Below are positions 14,517-23,204 of a DNA stretch of 64,000 bases, piece by piece. Each line of letters opens with the position of its first letter. The first letter of the stretch is position 1. The notes below the pieces were generated by a model. The model ran no database searches. It saw only the letters and a program-made list of their open reading frames with translations, and had not been told where the DNA came from. The DNA is from a virus: positions 1-64,000 of IMG/VR virus record IMGVR_UViG_3300025930_000011. One strand, written 5' to 3'. The translations under genes were made by a program, and so were the position numbers.

Positions 14517-16318
14517 TCCAATTCCTCCTTACCAGTCTGATGTTCGCTGCTGCATCTGAGAACGCCTCAGGCGCTGCTGTACCTCCCGTCATTCCCGGGC
14601 CGCGTGTTCAGGCCTCCGGATCGGCGCTGTTCGATTACCGCCCGGAGATCTGCGCCTACTGCAATACCGAGACCTGGTGTGAGCTGCGGGCGAATCAGCA
14701 GCGCCAGTGCCGCGGCTGCAAGGTGGTGCGGTTTTTCTCCCGGGTGCTCTATCCGCCTCTCGGGTATGAGTTGATCGGGTGGCAGGAGAAAGTACTGCGG
14801 GACGTTTACGGCACCGTGAGGCCGGAGGATGGTCTCCGCCGGTACACGAGCGCCTTCATTGAAGTCGCGAAGAAGAACGGCAAAAGCTTTTTGATCGGCG
14901 GGATGCCGCTGTACAACCTGCTGATGGAGGATGAGCTGAACCCGGAGGCCTACGGCGCAGCCGCGGCGAAGGACCAGGCCGGACTTGTCTTCAAGGCCGC
15001 TCAGCAGCTCGTCAACGCGAATCCTTACCTGCTCTCGAAGCTGAAAGTCCTGCCGAGCACCAAGCGCATCATCCGGAAAGACCGCGGCGGGTTCTACGCT
15101 GTCATCTCGGCAGACGGCGAATTACAGGATGGTATTGAGCCATCGCTGAGCTTGCGGGATGAGCTGCACCGCTGGAAAACTGCGCGGTCCCTGACACTGC
15201 GGGATGTGATGACGAAAGGGCAGATCTCCCGCCGGGAGCCGCTCGACATCGTGATCACGACCGCGGGCGCCGAATACGAATCGCCGCTGTGGCTCGAAGA
15301 ATACGAGCAGGCAAAGAGAGTGCTCGATGGCTCTCTCGTGATGGACAGCTTGTATGTCGCGGTCTTTGAGCCGGACCTAAAGCGCCTCAACAGCGACTCC
15401 GAATACTGGAAATCGAGAGAAGCGCGGGTAGCCGCAAACCCGTCACATGAAGACCTGGGCGGGTTTCTCCGCGATGCCGCGATTGCTGCTGAGATGCAGA
15501 AGGCGCTTGCGAATCCGCGGGCGAAATCGAAGTACTTCCGCTATAACCTGAACGTCCCGGTGAAGCAGCTCGAAGACCCGATCATCGAGCCTGACAAGTG
15601 GCAGGCGTGCGGCGGTGGAATTGATGTCCGGAAGGTGGTGAAGTACGAGCCTTCGTTGCTGGTCGACGCCTGGAAGCTCGGGAATGAGCAGTGCTGGCTG
15701 GGCGTCGATGCGTCCTGGACTACTGACTTGACCGCTGTGGTCGCAGTGTTTCCCCCGATCGCGGGCGGTCCCACGGATGTCTGGAGCCTGCTTCCGTTCT
15801 TCTGGATGCCTGAGGAAAAGGTGGATCAACTGGAGCGCACCTGCCGCGTGCCGTTCTCCACCTGGATTGAGCAGGGCTTCATCACCAACACGGCTGGCGG
15901 TGCTATCGACCTACGCTCTGTGATCGAGCGAATCGAGTGGGCCAATCAGCAATTCTCGGTAGTCGAAGTCGCGTATGACCGGATGAACTTCCGGGTCGAA
16001 GCGATGAACCTGATCGATAAGGGAATCACATGCTCAGAGGTTCCTCAGACGTTTCTCGGCTTGAGTGCGGCGACGAAATTCCTGCTGAGTATCTATCCCG
16101 AACGGCAACTGCGCCATGCGAATAACCCGGTGCTTAACTGGATGGCCTCTTGCCTTCAGCTCCAGTACGACCAGAAAGACAACTGCCAGCCTTCGAAGCC
16201 CGAGCGTATGAAATCGAGCAAGCGGATTGACGGCATTCAGGGCGGCGTCACTGGACTCAGCCGGGCAATTCTGGAATGGCAGGGTTTCAGCCCCTATACG
16301 GGATTGAGGAGCGTCTGA
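14507..16318 (+). CDS. terL: Terminase large subunit
   Basis: 603 aa from GTG 14507; ATG 14540 is an alternative. A four-Cys knuckle is visible near the N-terminus (C49, C52, C68, C71). The ATPase has a Walker A-like AKKNGKS at about 121-127 and Walker B LSLRDELHRW with D218-E219, followed by VITTAG coupling-motif-like residues. The nuclease domain starts at GVDASWTTDLTAVV and continues to VAYDRMNF. Order and length fit HK97-type (Terminase_1) large subunits. It packages DNA into proheads with TerS and the portal. Confidence 0.93.
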   Translation: MWVVQFLLTSLMFAAASENASGAAVPPVIPGPRVQASGSALFDYRPEICAYCNTETWCELRANQQRQCRGCKVVRFFSRVLYPPLGYELIGWQEKVLRDVYGTVRPEDGLRRYTSAFIEVAKKNGKSFLIGGMPLYNLLMEDELNPEAYGAAAAKDQAGLVFKAAQQLVNANPYLLSKLKVLPSTKRIIRKDRGGFYAVISADGELQDGIEPSLSLRDELHRWKTARSLTLRDVMTKGQISRREPLDIVITTAGAEYESPLWLEEYEQAKRVLDGSLVMDSLYVAVFEPDLKRLNSDSEYWKSREARVAANPSHEDLGGFLRDAAIAAEMQKALANPRAKSKYFRYNLNVPVKQLEDPIIEPDKWQACGGGIDVRKVVKYEPSLLVDAWKLGNEQCWLGVDASWTTDLTAVVAVFPPIAGGPTDVWSLLPFFWMPEEKVDQLERTCRVPFSTWIEQGFITNTAGGAIDLRSVIERIEWANQQFSVVEVAYDRMNFRVEAMNLIDKGITCSEVPQTFLGLSAATKFLLSIYPERQLRHANNPVLNWMASCLQLQYDQKDNCQPSKPERMKSSKRIDGIQGGVTGLSRAILEWQGFSPYTGLRSV

Positions 16319-16323
16319 TACAA

Positions 16324-17712
16324 GTGTTCCCTGAACTATTCGGGTATGCCAAGCGATTGCTCTCTCGGAATACTGAGCCATTGTCGATCGCAAATGAGAT
16401 TAAGGCTGCCGGCGGAGTTTCGTTTAGTGCGATCGATGTCGCCTGGTATGCCAGAAACGGGTATCCCCAAATTGCAGCAATTCTGTCGGGTGGTGCTCCG
16501 GCCTGGTCGGGTGAATCGGTAGGCATCGAGACCTCTCTGAATCACTCCGTGGTGTGGGCCTGTAACCGGGTGATCAGCGAGTCAATTGGCCAGACTCCGG
16601 CAGTGATGATGCAGCGCAAAGGGGCTTACACCCAAGAAGCAAAGCATCCGATGTTCAACGCAATGCGGTATGAGCCGAATTGCGAAATTACATCTCAGGA
16701 ATTACGGGAGTTAAAAACAAGTCACTGTGCTCTCGGTGGTGATGCATTTTCACAGATCCTCAGGAGAAGCGGTACCGGCGTGGCCTTCGAGCTGGACCCG
16801 CTGCTTCCGAATCAGGTTGAGGTGGACCGCGAAAAGCGCGGGCAAAAGCGACTCGTCTATCTTGTAAAAACTAGCGCCGGGGAGCAGGGAAAAACCTATA
16901 CAGTCGAGCGCGGCAAACCTCAAGATATTCTCCATATCCGCGGGATTGGATGGGATGGCCTGCGCGGGATGTCGGTGATCAGTTATGCGCGGCAGTCTCT
17001 CGGCACAGCGCTTTCCGCAGAACGGCATGTTGCCCGGTTCTATGCGAACGGCGGCCGCGTCCCTTATACCCTGGAGCTGCTCCAGAACAACAAGTTCAAG
17101 AACAATCAGGAGTTTGATAAATTCCGCGCGGACTGGGAAAGAATCTACTCCGAACCTGAGCGGGCGCCGATTATCGAGCCTTGGTTCAAATACAACCAGA
17201 TCGGCATCAATGCCGTCGACTCCCAGATGCTCGAGACCCGGCAATTTACGGTGCCGGAGATCTGCCGATGGTTCCGTGTTTCGCCTGACATGGTTGCGGA
17301 CCTCAGTCGAGCAACCTTTTCGAACATTGAGGAACTGGGTCTCCGGTTTGTCACCTACACGCTGAGCGCCTGGTTCACGCGATGGGAGCAGGCCTTCCGG
17401 CGTTGCGTGCTGACCCCGGAGGAAAAAGAGCAGGGCTTCTTCCTGAGCCATGACACCGACCAGTTCCTGAAGGGTGACATCGTGGCTCGGTTCGCCGCCT
17501 ACGCCTCCGCCCTGCAAAACGGCCACATGAACCAGGATGAGGTTCGTGAGGAAGAAGGCCGTGACCCGCTGCCGAACGGTGAAGGTGAAAACTACCGCGT
17601 GCAGCTTAACATGCAAACTCTCGGCGCTCCGCCAGTTGTCGATCCCGCCGTGGAGCTTGCCAAAACCCGGGCAGCCAAAAAGCAAAAGCAGCAAAGGAGA
17701 ATCGCAGCATGA
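16324..17712 (+). CDS. Portal protein (HK97 family)
   Basis: About 462 aa from GTG 16324, chosen because it follows the terL stop with GAGGAG upstream; ATG 16276, overlapping terL, is the alternative. Typical features are SVVWACNRVISESIGQTPAVMMQRKG, RYEPNCEITSQELRE, DILHIRGIGWDGLRGMSVISYARQSLG and a central NNKFKNNQEFDKFRADWERIYS. The C-terminal tail is Ala/Lys/Gln-rich. It forms the dodecameric DNA channel at the capsid vertex and is coupled by ATGA to the protease. Confidence 0.93.
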   Translation: MFPELFGYAKRLLSRNTEPLSIANEIKAAGGVSFSAIDVAWYARNGYPQIAAILSGGAPAWSGESVGIETSLNHSVVWACNRVISESIGQTPAVMMQRKGAYTQEAKHPMFNAMRYEPNCEITSQELRELKTSHCALGGDAFSQILRRSGTGVAFELDPLLPNQVEVDREKRGQKRLVYLVKTSAGEQGKTYTVERGKPQDILHIRGIGWDGLRGMSVISYARQSLGTALSAERHVARFYANGGRVPYTLELLQNNKFKNNQEFDKFRADWERIYSEPERAPIIEPWFKYNQIGINAVDSQMLETRQFTVPEICRWFRVSPDMVADLSRATFSNIEELGLRFVTYTLSAWFTRWEQAFRRCVLTPEEKEQGFFLSHDTDQFLKGDIVARFAAYASALQNGHMNQDEVREEEGRDPLPNGEGENYRVQLNMQTLGAPPVVDPAVELAKTRAAKKQKQQRRIAA

Positions 17713-18707
17713 AAACGAAACTACGGATGAAGCTCGAAATCAAAGAGATCTCGGCAGAGGGAACCTTCGAGGGTCTACTCTCTCCGTACGGTAACGTCGA
17801 CGGCGGCGGTGACGTAGTGGAGCCTGGCGCCTACACCAAGACCCTGAAAGACCAGGGGAACGTGCGGCCGATGCTCTGGCAGCACAAGACGGATGTTCCG
17901 ATCGGTGATCTGACGCTCGACGATCGCCCCGATGGTCTCTGGTGTAAGGGGGCGCTGTTGATGGCGCTGCCCGAGGCGCAGAAGGCTTACCTGCTGATCA
18001 AGGCGCGTATCGTTAAGGGCCTGTCGATCGGCTTCGAGGCGATCCAGGATTCGGTGCAGAACGGTGTCCGCCGGCTAAAGGAGATCAAGCTCTACGAGGG
18101 ATCGATCGTCACCTTCCCGATGAACGAATCCGCGTTGATCACGAGCATTAAAGCGCGGAAGGAAACCAAGGGAGACTTCAATGAGGAACTGGCCGAGATC
18201 CAGTTATCCGACGCACGCTATCAGATGATGGGTGCGCTCTCCTGCGCGCTCTCCTCTGTGATCTGGGCAGACCTGAACCGCGACGAGAAGATTACCGCGG
18301 CCGAAGCGACAATTCAGCAATTCTCTGATGCCTTCATGGGGTTGCTGCCGGCCTACCTCGACATGCTGACTCAGCAGTACGGCGCGATGGAGACCTGGAA
18401 CCAGAAGCTCATCGAAACGAAATCAGGCCGCAAGATCAGCGCGGCGAACAAAGAAACTCTCAAGGCAGCCCACGCGCATATGGATGAAAGCTGTAAGGCC
18501 GCGAAGAGCGCCATGGATGCAATTTTTCCACTGTTTGACGACGGAGCCGAGGAGGAGGACGACGAAGAAAAGTCGAAGCCTCTGGTCATCACTCCACCGC
18601 CGGCAGCCGGATCCAAGCCCGAGCCGGTCAGTGATCACTCGGCATTTCTCGCAGCAATCGATAAATTCACGAAGGAGATTACATGGACCCCCTCGAGCAG
18701 AAACTAG
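17709..18707 (+). CDS. Prohead protease (HK97 family, S78) with long C-terminal extension
   Basis: 332 aa. The protease occupies about residues 8-150, with catalytic His H59 in LWQHKTD and Ser S106 in KGLSIGFEA, and YEGSIVTFPMNESA closing the domain. Residues 165-330 are a helical and acidic extension (EEEDDEEK), longer than in the simplest family members and plausibly a fused scaffolding (delta-like) region. It matures the capsid by cleaving the capsid N-terminal region. It overlaps the capsid gene by 25 bp. Confidence 0.9.
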   Translation: MKTKLRMKLEIKEISAEGTFEGLLSPYGNVDGGGDVVEPGAYTKTLKDQGNVRPMLWQHKTDVPIGDLTLDDRPDGLWCKGALLMALPEAQKAYLLIKARIVKGLSIGFEAIQDSVQNGVRRLKEIKLYEGSIVTFPMNESALITSIKARKETKGDFNEELAEIQLSDARYQMMGALSCALSSVIWADLNRDEKITAAEATIQQFSDAFMGLLPAYLDMLTQQYGAMETWNQKLIETKSGRKISAANKETLKAAHAHMDESCKAAKSAMDAIFPLFDDGAEEEDDEEKSKPLVITPPPAAGSKPEPVSDHSAFLAAIDKFTKEITWTPSSRN

Positions 18708-19891
18708 TCGAACTGACCGGCGTCATTACTACCTTCCGCGACAAAGCGCAGGAAGAGATGAAGACGCTCGGAACCACCACCACGGAGACCGCCACCAAAT
18801 TGGCAGCACTCCAAACGCAAATTGACTCGATCGACGCGAAGATGGCTGACCGCCAGGTTGCCGAAGAGCCGGCGTCGACCGTCGAGAAGGAGTTTAAGGA
18901 GAACGAGCAGATCCAGCGCCTGATGCGGGACAAGTCGGGTCGTGCTGTCATCCATCTCACCGAAAAGACCGCGCGCCAGATCTTCGCCCAGAAGACCACG
19001 ATCACCTCCGGAGCGATCGGTTCGGCAACTTCCGGCGTCTTGCAGATTGACCGCACTCCCGGAATTACCGGTGAGGCTCGGCAGGCTCTCAAGGTTCGCG
19101 ATGTTCTGAGCGCCCGCCCGACTCAGATGCAGGTGATCGACTTCGTGAAGGTGCTCTCCCCGCTAATCGCAGCCTCTCCGGTTTCGGAAGGCAGTCAGAA
19201 GCTCGAGAACGCTCTGACCTTCACCTCCGCCAGCGAGCGCGTGAAGACGATTGCGACCTGGATTCCGGCGTCGAAGCAGATCCTCTCCGACATGGGAGAA
19301 CTGATGGGCTTCATCGAGACCAGCCTGCCCTATTACGTCAATCTGGCGGAAGAACAGCAGCTTCTCTCGGGCGATAACACCGGGGAAAACCTGCACGGTT
19401 TGATTCCCCAGGCGACGGCCTTCAATACCGGCCTTCTGGTCGCGGCGGCCGGATGGAACAAGATCGATATCATCGGTCGCGCAATCCAGCAGATCACCGC
19501 GGCGAAGGAACTCGATCCAACCTTCATCGTTCTCCATCCGAATGACTGGTGGGGAATCCGCCTGACCAAGGACGGCTTCGGGCGTTACATCCTGGGAGAT
19601 CCGCAGCAGCCTTCGAGCGGCGGCACAACCGGAACCGATGTTCGGCCCAATATCTTCGGCCTCACCGTGGTGCACACTACCAGCATCACCACCGGCACCT
19701 TCCTGATTGGCTCGGGCTCTCCGATCGCCTCCGAGATTCGGGACCGCCTGGAGATGCAGGTCGAGGTATCAACGGAACATTCCGATTACTTCACACGAAA
19801 TCTTGTTGCAATACGAGCCGAAAAGAGACTTGCGTTAGTCACTAAGAGGCCAGCTTCGTACGTTACTGGCACATTTACAACCAGTCCGTAG
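18683..19891 (+). CDS. Major capsid protein (HK97 fold)
   Basis: 402 aa. The first ~110 residues are a helical delta-domain (KLVELTGVITTFRDKAQEEM...), followed by the HK97-fold core: VIDFVKVLSPLIAASPVSEGSQKLENALTF, IATWIPASKQILSDMGELMGFI, LLSGDNTGENLHGL, ADWWGIRL-type PNDWWGIRLTKDGFGRY and a C-terminal TRNLVAIRAEKRLALVTKRPASYV. The stop is followed at once by the promoter and hairpin of an HNH gene. The delta-domain is presumably removed by the upstream protease. Confidence 0.95.
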   Translation: MDPLEQKLVELTGVITTFRDKAQEEMKTLGTTTTETATKLAALQTQIDSIDAKMADRQVAEEPASTVEKEFKENEQIQRLMRDKSGRAVIHLTEKTARQIFAQKTTITSGAIGSATSGVLQIDRTPGITGEARQALKVRDVLSARPTQMQVIDFVKVLSPLIAASPVSEGSQKLENALTFTSASERVKTIATWIPASKQILSDMGELMGFIETSLPYYVNLAEEQQLLSGDNTGENLHGLIPQATAFNTGLLVAAAGWNKIDIIGRAIQQITAAKELDPTFIVLHPNDWWGIRLTKDGFGRYILGDPQQPSSGGTTGTDVRPNIFGLTVVHTTSITTGTFLIGSGSPIASEIRDRLEMQVEVSTEHSDYFTRNLVAIRAEKRLALVTKRPASYVTGTFTTSP

Positions 19892-19893
19892 TC

Positions 19894-19922
19894 TGGACTA
19901 TTTCACCAGTAATTGGTATACT
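19894..19922 (+). promoter_or_regulatory. Promoter for the HNH gene after capsid
   Basis: TGGACT (19894-19899) lies 17 bp from an extended -10, TGGTATACT (19914-19922; TATACT hexamer 19917-19922). It starts at the capsid stop codon, giving the endonuclease its own transcription inside the late block. Confidence 0.55.
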
Positions 19923-19926
19923 GTTT

Positions 19927-19950
19927 ACGGGGGATGGAGGAGTCCCCCGT
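19927..19950 (+). promoter_or_regulatory. Hairpin with the Shine-Dalgarno in its loop
   Basis: ACGGGGGA (19927-19934) pairs with TCCCCCGT (19943-19950) over 8 bp. The loop carries GGAGGAG (19936-19942), which is the only ribosome site for the ATG at 19953. A structured ribosome site would lower or time translation of the endonuclease. Confidence 0.6.
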
Positions 19951-19952
19951 AG

Positions 19953-20600
19953 ATGGACAAAAAGGAATATTTCAAACAGTACAAAGAAGCCAACAAAGAA
20001 AAGCTTGCCGAGAAGGCTAAGGAATACTATGCAAAGAACAAGGATAGGATGGCCGAGCAGAAACGAGCCTACTACCTTGCCAACCGGAAGCGTTTCATTG
20101 CGAGGGCCAAAGAGCGTTACGAGGCTGATCCGCAGGCTGTTATTGATAGAGCTGTCGCGTGGAACAGAGACCACCCCGAAGAGCGTAGTGTCATCAATCG
20201 AAAATGGGAATCCGCCAATATCGAAAAGCGCAACAAGTACTGTAAGGACCATCGCGAGCGCTACCCCGAATTTCACAAGAAGCGTCTTGTTGAATGGCGG
20301 AAGAGTAACCCCCTCCTGGTGCGCATGTACTGTGCCAACCGTCGCGGCCGGATCGAAGCGAGCGGAGGAGAAATCACTCCGGAGCAAGTTGAGGCGCTCT
20401 ACGAAAAACAGTCTGGCAAGTGCGCGGCATGCAAAAAGGATCTCAACATGCAGTACCAGTTAGACCACGTAATGCCGCTGTCGCTTGGCGGAGAACACAA
20501 GATCGAAAACGCGCAGATCCTGTGCCGAAAATGCAACCAAATGAAGCATGCCATGCACCCCGACGATTGGGCCGCTCGCATCGGCAAGCTATTCGTGTAA
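19953..20600 (+). CDS. HNH homing-type endonuclease
   Basis: 215 aa. The N-terminal ~140 residues are a Lys/Arg/Tyr-rich helical DNA-binding repeat region (KEYFKQYKEANKEKLAEKAKEYYAKNKDR...). The C-terminal HNH_5-like domain contains CAACKKDLNMQYQLDHVMPLSLGGEHKIENAQILCRKCNQMKH, with both zinc Cys pairs and the catalytic LDHVMPLSLGG. It is free-standing between the capsid and downstream head genes, with its own promoter and a structured ribosome site, as expected of a phage homing endonuclease. Confidence 0.9.
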   Translation: MDKKEYFKQYKEANKEKLAEKAKEYYAKNKDRMAEQKRAYYLANRKRFIARAKERYEADPQAVIDRAVAWNRDHPEERSVINRKWESANIEKRNKYCKDHRERYPEFHKKRLVEWRKSNPLLVRMYCANRRGRIEASGGEITPEQVEALYEKQSGKCAACKKDLNMQYQLDHVMPLSLGGEHKIENAQILCRKCNQMKHAMHPDDWAARIGKLFV

Positions 20601-20653
20601 AGCCGGAGCTGGCCTCTCGTTTGCAGTAGAAGTTCCGAAGGAGTATTACCAAT

Positions 20654-20974
20654 ATGTCCAACGAATCAGTTTTACGAACAGGCTTCACGCCTGGAGAAGT
20701 AATAGCCGGGCCTGGAGTTGAAAAGACTCATCCCTCTTCCGGTCAGGTATCAACCTCGGGAATCACGGCCTCACCGCAAGTCCCCACCGGAACGATCCGC
20801 TTCAAGCTCGATGGTGTGGTGAAGACTATCAATGGCCCTGTTACTGGAGCGCAGCTTCACAAGATGGCGGGCTCCGTCGACGGATACCCGGTAGAACTCA
20901 ACGGAGTGCCGGATACGAACGATCCTTACCCGCTTCACCAAGATCAGGAACTGGCCACTTCAAAAGCCAAATGA
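20654..20974 (+). CDS. Small head-region protein with ubiquitin-like (beta-grasp) pattern
   Basis: 106 aa. After a disordered Ser/Thr-rich 45 residues, the segment TIRFKLDGVVKTINGPVTGAQLHKMAGSVDGYPVELNG...YPLHQDQELA resembles the multiubiquitin-type beta-grasp pattern (strand, strand, T-G-x-x-L helix, strand). There is no terminal Gly-Gly. It follows the HNH gene, with AAGGAG upstream. It may be a head decoration or assembly protein; the fold guess is from pattern alone. Confidence 0.4.
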   Translation: MSNESVLRTGFTPGEVIAGPGVEKTHPSSGQVSTSGITASPQVPTGTIRFKLDGVVKTINGPVTGAQLHKMAGSVDGYPVELNGVPDTNDPYPLHQDQELATSKAK

Positions 20975-21261
20975 AGCTTGTCTGCATCGCCCAGCAGCTC
21001 ACCGGGGAGTACGGAACGGTGACTGCTGGGCAGGAGTTCGAGTGCCGCGAGGATATCGCGATGCAGTTGATTCGTAGTGGCTCAGCGAAGAAGCCCGGGA
21101 ATCCTCGCGTGGTGTACGAGACCAAGCCCAAAACCTTCGAAACTCCCGAGGTGAGTCCGCGGCAACCGTTTCGTGACAGCTCTGTGCCTGACAAGAAATC
21201 GGCCTCAGTGGCTCCCAAAAGCGATCCGGTGCTTTCAGGCTCAGACGTACCCGCACCTTGA
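20971..21261 (+). CDS. Small head-region protein
   Basis: 96 aa, coupled by ATGA to the previous gene. The first 45 residues (MKLVCIAQQLTGEYGTVTAGQEFECREDIAMQLIRSGSAKK) match a short phage pattern in which a beta hairpin is followed by a helix ending in xLI.xGxA, common between capsid and connector genes. The Pro/Ser-rich C-terminal 30 residues overlap the glycosyltransferase start by 89 bp and may be recent. Confidence 0.55.
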   Translation: MKLVCIAQQLTGEYGTVTAGQEFECREDIAMQLIRSGSAKKPGNPRVVYETKPKTFETPEVSPRQPFRDSSVPDKKSASVAPKSDPVLSGSDVPAP

Positions 21262-21775
21262 AATGTTGATCGTAGCGGACGGTCAAGACGTTCGGGACCT
21301 ACTGCCGAGTAGTGACGATCGAATCAGGTTGCTGCATGTTGAAGGAAATTCATCCATTGGCGAAAAGCGAAACTTCGGCTGCCAGCAATCGGCCGGCAGC
21401 GTCATTATCCACTTCGATGACGATGACCATTCCGCGGATGGGAGAGTTTCTGACCAGGTTGAGCGCCTCATGGAAACCGGCAAGGCCGTCACTGGTTATC
21501 ATCGGCTCCGATTTACTGACGGAACTCACTGGTGGCAGTTCTCCGGCGCGCTCGACCGAGCACTCGGAACCTCCCTCTGCTACCGGAAAGCCTGGTGGGA
21601 GCATAGCCGGTTTCTCTCCCTTAACGTGGGTGAAGACAATATTTTTGCTTTCAACGCCTCTTGTGCCGGCCAGCTTTCGACCGCTGATGCTCAAGATCTG
21701 ATGTACGCAACGATTCACCCCGGAAATACAAGCCCCCGAGCCCTAACTGGAAGTGATTGGAGTTTACTGTCATGA
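21173..21775 (+). CDS. Family 2 glycosyltransferase
   Basis: 200 aa from GTG 21173, the first start after an in-frame stop, overlapping the upstream gene by 89 bp. GT-A features are VTALCLTRNRPQWLPKAIRCFQAQTYPHLEMLIVADG, GEKRNFGCQQSAG and the metal-binding FDDDDHSADG. It is paralogous to the gene at 23197, sharing CLTR.R..WLP.AI.CF..QTYP and DLMYATIHPGNTS. It would transfer a sugar from a nucleotide donor to an unknown acceptor. Relative to the paralogue it lacks about 12 N-terminal residues. Confidence 0.85.
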   Translation: MTALCLTRNRPQWLPKAIRCFQAQTYPHLEMLIVADGQDVRDLLPSSDDRIRLLHVEGNSSIGEKRNFGCQQSAGSVIIHFDDDDHSADGRVSDQVERLMETGKAVTGYHRLRFTDGTHWWQFSGALDRALGTSLCYRKAWWEHSRFLSLNVGEDNIFAFNASCAGQLSTADAQDLMYATIHPGNTSPRALTGSDWSLLS

Positions 21776-22110
21776 AGCTGAGTATGAAAAGACGATTTCT
21801 CTTTCTCCTGCTGCTGTTTTCCGTGTTCCTGATGGCCGGCAGCCCCGGCGGCGACATCACCGGGACTGGCGCCACGGTGCAGATCGCGAGCAGTGGCAGT
21901 GCCAGGTGGGTGCAGATCATCGCGGACAGTACAAACAGTGCGGTCGTTCGTACGGATCAGGATTCCTCTGTAAGTTCCACTGTGGGGCTCAAGATCCCGG
22001 CTGGAGGCGGCTTCCTGTATCCGCCTCAAGGGCAGAATTACCGGCTGGCCGGCATCTACGTCTACATCGCTAACGGGGACAAGATCAGCGTGATTTGGGG
22101 AAATCAGTAG
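21772..22110 (+). CDS. Small protein with signal peptide in head-tail region
   Basis: 112 aa from ATG 21772 (ATGA overlap). Residues 1-25 (MKLSMKRRFLFLLLLFSVFLMAGS) are a basic then strongly hydrophobic Sec-type signal or anchor. The rest is a Gly/Ser/Thr-rich beta domain (GATVQIASSGSARWVQIIADSTNSAVVR...GIYVYIANGDKISVIWGNQ) resembling small structural beta proteins in phage head clusters. An exported protein within the connector genes is unusual. Confidence 0.6.
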   Translation: MKLSMKRRFLFLLLLFSVFLMAGSPGGDITGTGATVQIASSGSARWVQIIADSTNSAVVRTDQDSSVSSTVGLKIPAGGGFLYPPQGQNYRLAGIYVYIANGDKISVIWGNQ

Positions 22111-22136
22111 GTAGGAATCCGGCCTCGGTCTAGTTC

Positions 22137-22814
22137 ATGTATCCTACTTTCGGAAACTCGTATCCGTGGTACGACACCTACGCCTCCTATGGGACGCTGG
22201 GCCTCACGGTCACCTCGCCGCCCCAGGTCTTTACCGAGCCCTTCACGCTCGATCAGGCGATCAGCTTCCTGAGACTTCCTCCAACGGCTCCGGCGAATCC
22301 TGGCCGTGACGATGATCTCAGGGACATGATCGTGGCGGCAAGAGTGCAGGCGGAGCTGCTACAGAACCGGGACCTAGTGGTGAAGTCCTTCGATTTATCG
22401 CTCGATTACTGGCAGAACACTTCAATCGAACTGCGGCCTCACTTGAGGACGGTTGACCTGGTGCAGCAGAAGGACTCGACTGGCGCCGTCATCGCTCTTA
22501 CCGAAGGAACCCAGTACGTGGTCGATACCAGTAAGCAGCCAGGTACGATCTCGCCGCCCTGGAGTATTGGAGCGTGGCCGAGTTACACTCCGTGGCCCTC
22601 TTCCTCGATTTTGATCCGTTTCACTGCGGGCGTTTCCTCTGACGATGCGTTCTGGTCAGATACCGGGGCCACGGTCAAGATGGGGATGCGCCGGCTGATC
22701 AACGAATGGTTCAGTAACCGGCTGCCTCTCTCGATGGGGAAGAGCGCGATCGAGGGATATCCGGACATCATTACTGCTCAGCTTTCGTATGGCGCTATCA
22801 CGAGGGTTCGGTAG
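22137..22814 (+). CDS. Head-tail connector (gp6-like adaptor)
   Basis: 225 aa. Contains the typical connector helix segment FTLDQAISFLRLPP...DDDLRDMIVAARVQAELLQNRDLV, then beta strands SFDLSLDYWQ...IELRPHLRTVDLV and a C-terminal VKMGMRRLINEWFSNRLP. This matches gp6-like (phiE125 gp8-type) adaptors that dock under the portal. It lies immediately before the head-closure protein, as usual. Confidence 0.8.
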   Translation: MYPTFGNSYPWYDTYASYGTLGLTVTSPPQVFTEPFTLDQAISFLRLPPTAPANPGRDDDLRDMIVAARVQAELLQNRDLVVKSFDLSLDYWQNTSIELRPHLRTVDLVQQKDSTGAVIALTEGTQYVVDTSKQPGTISPPWSIGAWPSYTPWPSSSILIRFTAGVSSDDAFWSDTGATVKMGMRRLINEWFSNRLPLSMGKSAIEGYPDIITAQLSYGAITRVR

Positions 22815-23204
22815 GTGGCGCAGAACTACCGCCGGCTGGTGGATATCTCGAGCGGCGAGCCGGTAATCGACTCGGGCAAGATGCGGCACTCGATCACCAT
22901 CGAGAGGGACGTGGTTGCAAGTCCTCCTGAGATCAACGAAGGCGGCGTGGTTTCATCGCCTCAAACCATAACCTCTGCCAATGCGGCCTTCGAGACGTAT
23001 AACACCGCGGATCAAATCCGGGATGGCCAGATCACCTCGCATATGGAAACGGTGGTTGCCATGTGGTATCAGCCGGGAATTTTAGGGGGCGACCGGGTGA
23101 TCATGCCAAGCGGCAATAAGTTGATCGTGGAGGATTTGGATAACGTTCTGCAGATGGATATCGTGCTGGTGTTGACGTGTACCGGCCTCGGAACCAATGT
23201 CTGA
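22815..23204 (+). CDS. Head-closure / head-tail stopper protein
   Basis: 129 aa from GTG 22815, directly after the connector stop. DSGKMRHSITIERDVV and QITSHMETVVAMWYQPGILGGDRVIMPSGNKLIVEDL fit phage head-tail joining (SPP1 gp16-like/HK97 gp7-like) proteins with an SH3-like beta barrel. It overlaps the next glycosyltransferase by 8 bp, so the cargo island begins in the connector operon. Confidence 0.75.
   Translation: MAQNYRRLVDISSGEPVIDSGKMRHSITIERDVVASPPEINEGGVVSSPQTITSANAAFETYNTADQIRDGQITSHMETVVAMWYQPGILGGDRVIMPSGNKLIVEDLDNVLQMDIVLVLTCTGLGTNV

Noticed and set aside
16750-17694. 314-codon leftward frame opposite the portal gene
   Set aside because: The plus strand encodes a standard portal; this is a GC-driven shadow frame.
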